NCBI RefSeq assembly: GCF_004343775.1
Contig: NZ_PTXL01000012.1
Span: forward strand, 62,001 to 126,000
Direction: 5' to 3'
DNA from: Burkholderia sp. SRS-46
GTDB lineage: Bacteria > Pseudomonadota > Gammaproteobacteria > Burkholderiales > Burkholderiaceae
DNA length: 64,000 nucleotides
Within the stretch, counting starts at the first letter, position 1; each line of letters begins with the position of its first letter. Of the stretch, positions 62,373 through 64,000 are shown in pieces. The position numbers were made by a program, and so were the translations under genes. The notes beneath the pieces are model-generated. The model made no database searches and was not told the DNA's origin. It was given only the letters and a program-made list of their open reading frames with translations.

Positions 62373-63851
62373 ATGAATATCCAGATTGGTCCCGTCGTGT
62401 CCAAGGCTGCCGGAGTGATACGCAGCGCAGGGTTGATAGCGATGGTGTGCGGTGCGTCGACCTCAGGCTGGGCATTCGATCCACTGTGGGCCGATCAATC
62501 CACGCGAAAAGCAACAGCGACGGGCATCTTCGGCGCAAACCATGCGGCGGTATGCGTGTTTGGCACATTGCCCCGCCCACTGCGACTGCAGGATGCGATC
62601 GAGCGATCGCTATGCCTCAATCCGAAGACCCGTGAGGCATGGGCAAATGTGAGGATACAGACGTCAGCGGTCGGCGTTGCGCGCGCGGCGTTCCTGCCCA
62701 CGCTCTCCGCGAACTGGCAAGGCACGCGTAACAACGAGGCCAACCATGTCATTGGATACTCCCAATACGATTCGAACTATCGAACCAACGTGCAGAACGT
62801 CAGCGCGTCGTTGAGCTGGGTTCTTTACGACTTCGGCAGTCGCGCCGCAGCGCTCCGTAATGAAGCGAACCTGTTGGCTGCTGCGCAAGCGAACCAGCAC
62901 GAAACGCTCGAAGCAGTCTTCGCGAAGGTCGCCAAGGACTATTACGCTGCGCAAGCCGCAAGGGGCGCGCTCGCGGCAGCACGGGAAGTCGAGCAGGCGG
63001 CACACAATAGCGTCGAGGTCGCCACTGCGCTGTTCAATGGCGGCAGGGCTGCGTTAAGCGATCAGTTACAGGCTGAGACAACCTACGCGGACTCGATATT
63101 GAGCCGCGTCAAGTCTGAAGAAGAATGGCGAGTCGCAGAGGGAACGTTGGCAGTCGACATGAACTTGTCTCCTGGCGTCGAGATATTGCTGCCTGAGGTT
63201 GTAGAAGGGGTAGCGCCGACCCATGAGTTTGCCGATTCCGTTGCTGAACTGATGGAAGAGGCGCAGCGTGTGCATCCCGGCATCGCCGCGGCCCGGGCAC
63301 GGGTTGCTGCTGCGCGCGCGAAGGCTGAGCAGACCCGCGCGGATGGTTTGCCGAAGCTGAATTTGGTCGCGCAATATGCCTATAACAATCAGCCGACCAG
63401 CCTGCAGCTCGGCTACCCCGTGTTTCCGGCCAGACATAGCGCATGGTATCTGGGCCTCCAGGTGACGATCCCGCTTTTCGAGGGCTTCACGCGTACCTAC
63501 CTGACGCGTCAGGCCGAGGCGCAGACTGATCTGCAAGCCGCTCTCCTCGAGGAAACTCGTCAACAGGTTGGTCTGGACGTTTGGACCAGCTATCAGGCGC
63601 TACAGAGCGCAACGTCCAATCTCGGCAATAGTGCGACGCTGCTCTCGCTCGCGCAACGCTCATACGAAGCAGCGAAACGGCGCTACCAGATGGGTGTGGG
63701 CAACATCCAGGAGCTACTCAACACGCAGTCATCGTTCGCCAGCGCGAAACAAAAGCGGATTCGGGCCTTGACCGATTGGCGCTCAGGGCGGCTGCAATTG
63801 GCCGCAAAGCTCGGCAAGCTTGGGATGTGGCGTCTGGATGGCGCTCAATAG
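62373..63851 (+). CDS. TolC-family outer-membrane channel, type I secretion type
   Basis: 492 residues. A signal-like segment (about 10-35: VIRSAGLIAMVCGASTSGWA) is followed by two tandem OEP domains. Blocks include TLPRPLRLQDAIERSLCLNPKTREAWANV, AARAALAAAREVEQAAHNSVEVATALFNGGRAALSDQL and SYEAAKRRYQMGVGNIQELLNTQ, typical of TolC proteins of type I secretion systems. Lower GC than its neighbours, and an IS scar upstream, suggest acquisition. The ABC transporter, adaptor and RTX-type substrate genes are expected beyond the right edge. The ATG at 62373 has no strong ribosome site; alternatives upstream to 62289 exist. The sequence after 63851 is AT-rich and empty. Confidence 0.85.
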   Translation: MNIQIGPVVSKAAGVIRSAGLIAMVCGASTSGWAFDPLWADQSTRKATATGIFGANHAAVCVFGTLPRPLRLQDAIERSLCLNPKTREAWANVRIQTSAVGVARAAFLPTLSANWQGTRNNEANHVIGYSQYDSNYRTNVQNVSASLSWVLYDFGSRAAALRNEANLLAAAQANQHETLEAVFAKVAKDYYAAQAARGALAAAREVEQAAHNSVEVATALFNGGRAALSDQLQAETTYADSILSRVKSEEEWRVAEGTLAVDMNLSPGVEILLPEVVEGVAPTHEFADSVAELMEEAQRVHPGIAAARARVAAARAKAEQTRADGLPKLNLVAQYAYNNQPTSLQLGYPVFPARHSAWYLGLQVTIPLFEGFTRTYLTRQAEAQTDLQAALLEETRQQVGLDVWTSYQALQSATSNLGNSATLLSLAQRSYEAAKRRYQMGVGNIQELLNTQSSFASAKQKRIRALTDWRSGRLQLAAKLGKLGMWRLDGAQ

Positions 63852-64000
63852 TCCGCCAAGGCTCTATTGTCGGCGATGGCGCGACCATGATGCTGTGGGC
63901 GTATATTCGGCGCGACTGCGCTGGGCGTGAAAATTTTTCAAGAGCCTAAGTAATTTATGCGGATTCAATGTAGATGGAAAACTAATATTCGTCATACATA

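Overview
The window is high-GC bacterial DNA with the gene content of a Burkholderia, most likely of the B. cepacia complex and probably from a secondary chromosome. The indicators are a Burkholderia-type porin, a set of DUF2827-type proteins beside a giant trimeric autotransporter adhesin, a beta-proteobacterial liu (leucine catabolism) cluster under a TetR regulator, and choline/betaine ABC transport genes with a GlxA-type regulator. The species call is inference. All functions below come from reading the translated sequence, without database searches.

Layout. 1-91: start of a truncated PAAR (type VI secretion spike-tip) gene running off the left edge. 286-7176: TlpA-like thioredoxin, an OmpR-type two-component pair, alpha/beta hydrolase, metallophosphatase, acetyltransferase, porin and GFA-like protein. 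7672-9588: secreted beta-propeller-like protein. 9608-13180: a tight minus-strand operon of four exported proteins: Tat-exported DsrE-like protein, ModA-like binding protein, cytochrome c4-like dihaem and TsdA-like dihaem. 13379-16776: cupin, Fur-box-preceded TonB siderophore receptor, small OB-fold-like exported protein. 16802-23430: TetR regulator divergent from liuA-liuB-liuC-liuD, with matched palindromes in the intergenic region; HMG-CoA lyase does not follow.

24429-41118 is the most distinctive accessory block. One DUF2827 gene, a cyclic-di-GMP EAL protein and a small hypothetical protein lie on the plus strand. On the minus strand, reading in transcription order, come a 2,990-residue YadA-like trimeric autotransporter with a Ser/Thr-rich repetitive stalk, an OmpA-like lipoprotein and three more DUF2827 paralogues. 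The proposal is that the DUF2827 proteins are GT-B-like enzymes that modify this adhesin or another surface product.

42030-50480: diiron ferritin-like protein, small proteins, FMN reductase, a candidate small RNA, NIPSNAP and GNAT proteins, then a choline/betaine ABC operon (ATPase, permease, GlxA/AraC regulator, binding protein). 50773-56094: acnB, a patatin-like phospholipase, and a PACE-family efflux gene divergent from a LysR regulator. 56128-58194: a fused five-haem cytochrome (alcohol-dehydrogenase-type triheme domain plus TsdA-like dihaem domain). 58448-61527: DUF3079 protein and hcp-hcr behind an FNR-type box. From 61528 composition becomes more AT-rich, with an IS3 transposase remnant followed by a TolC-type outer-membrane gene, which looks like the edge of an acquired island continuing past the window.
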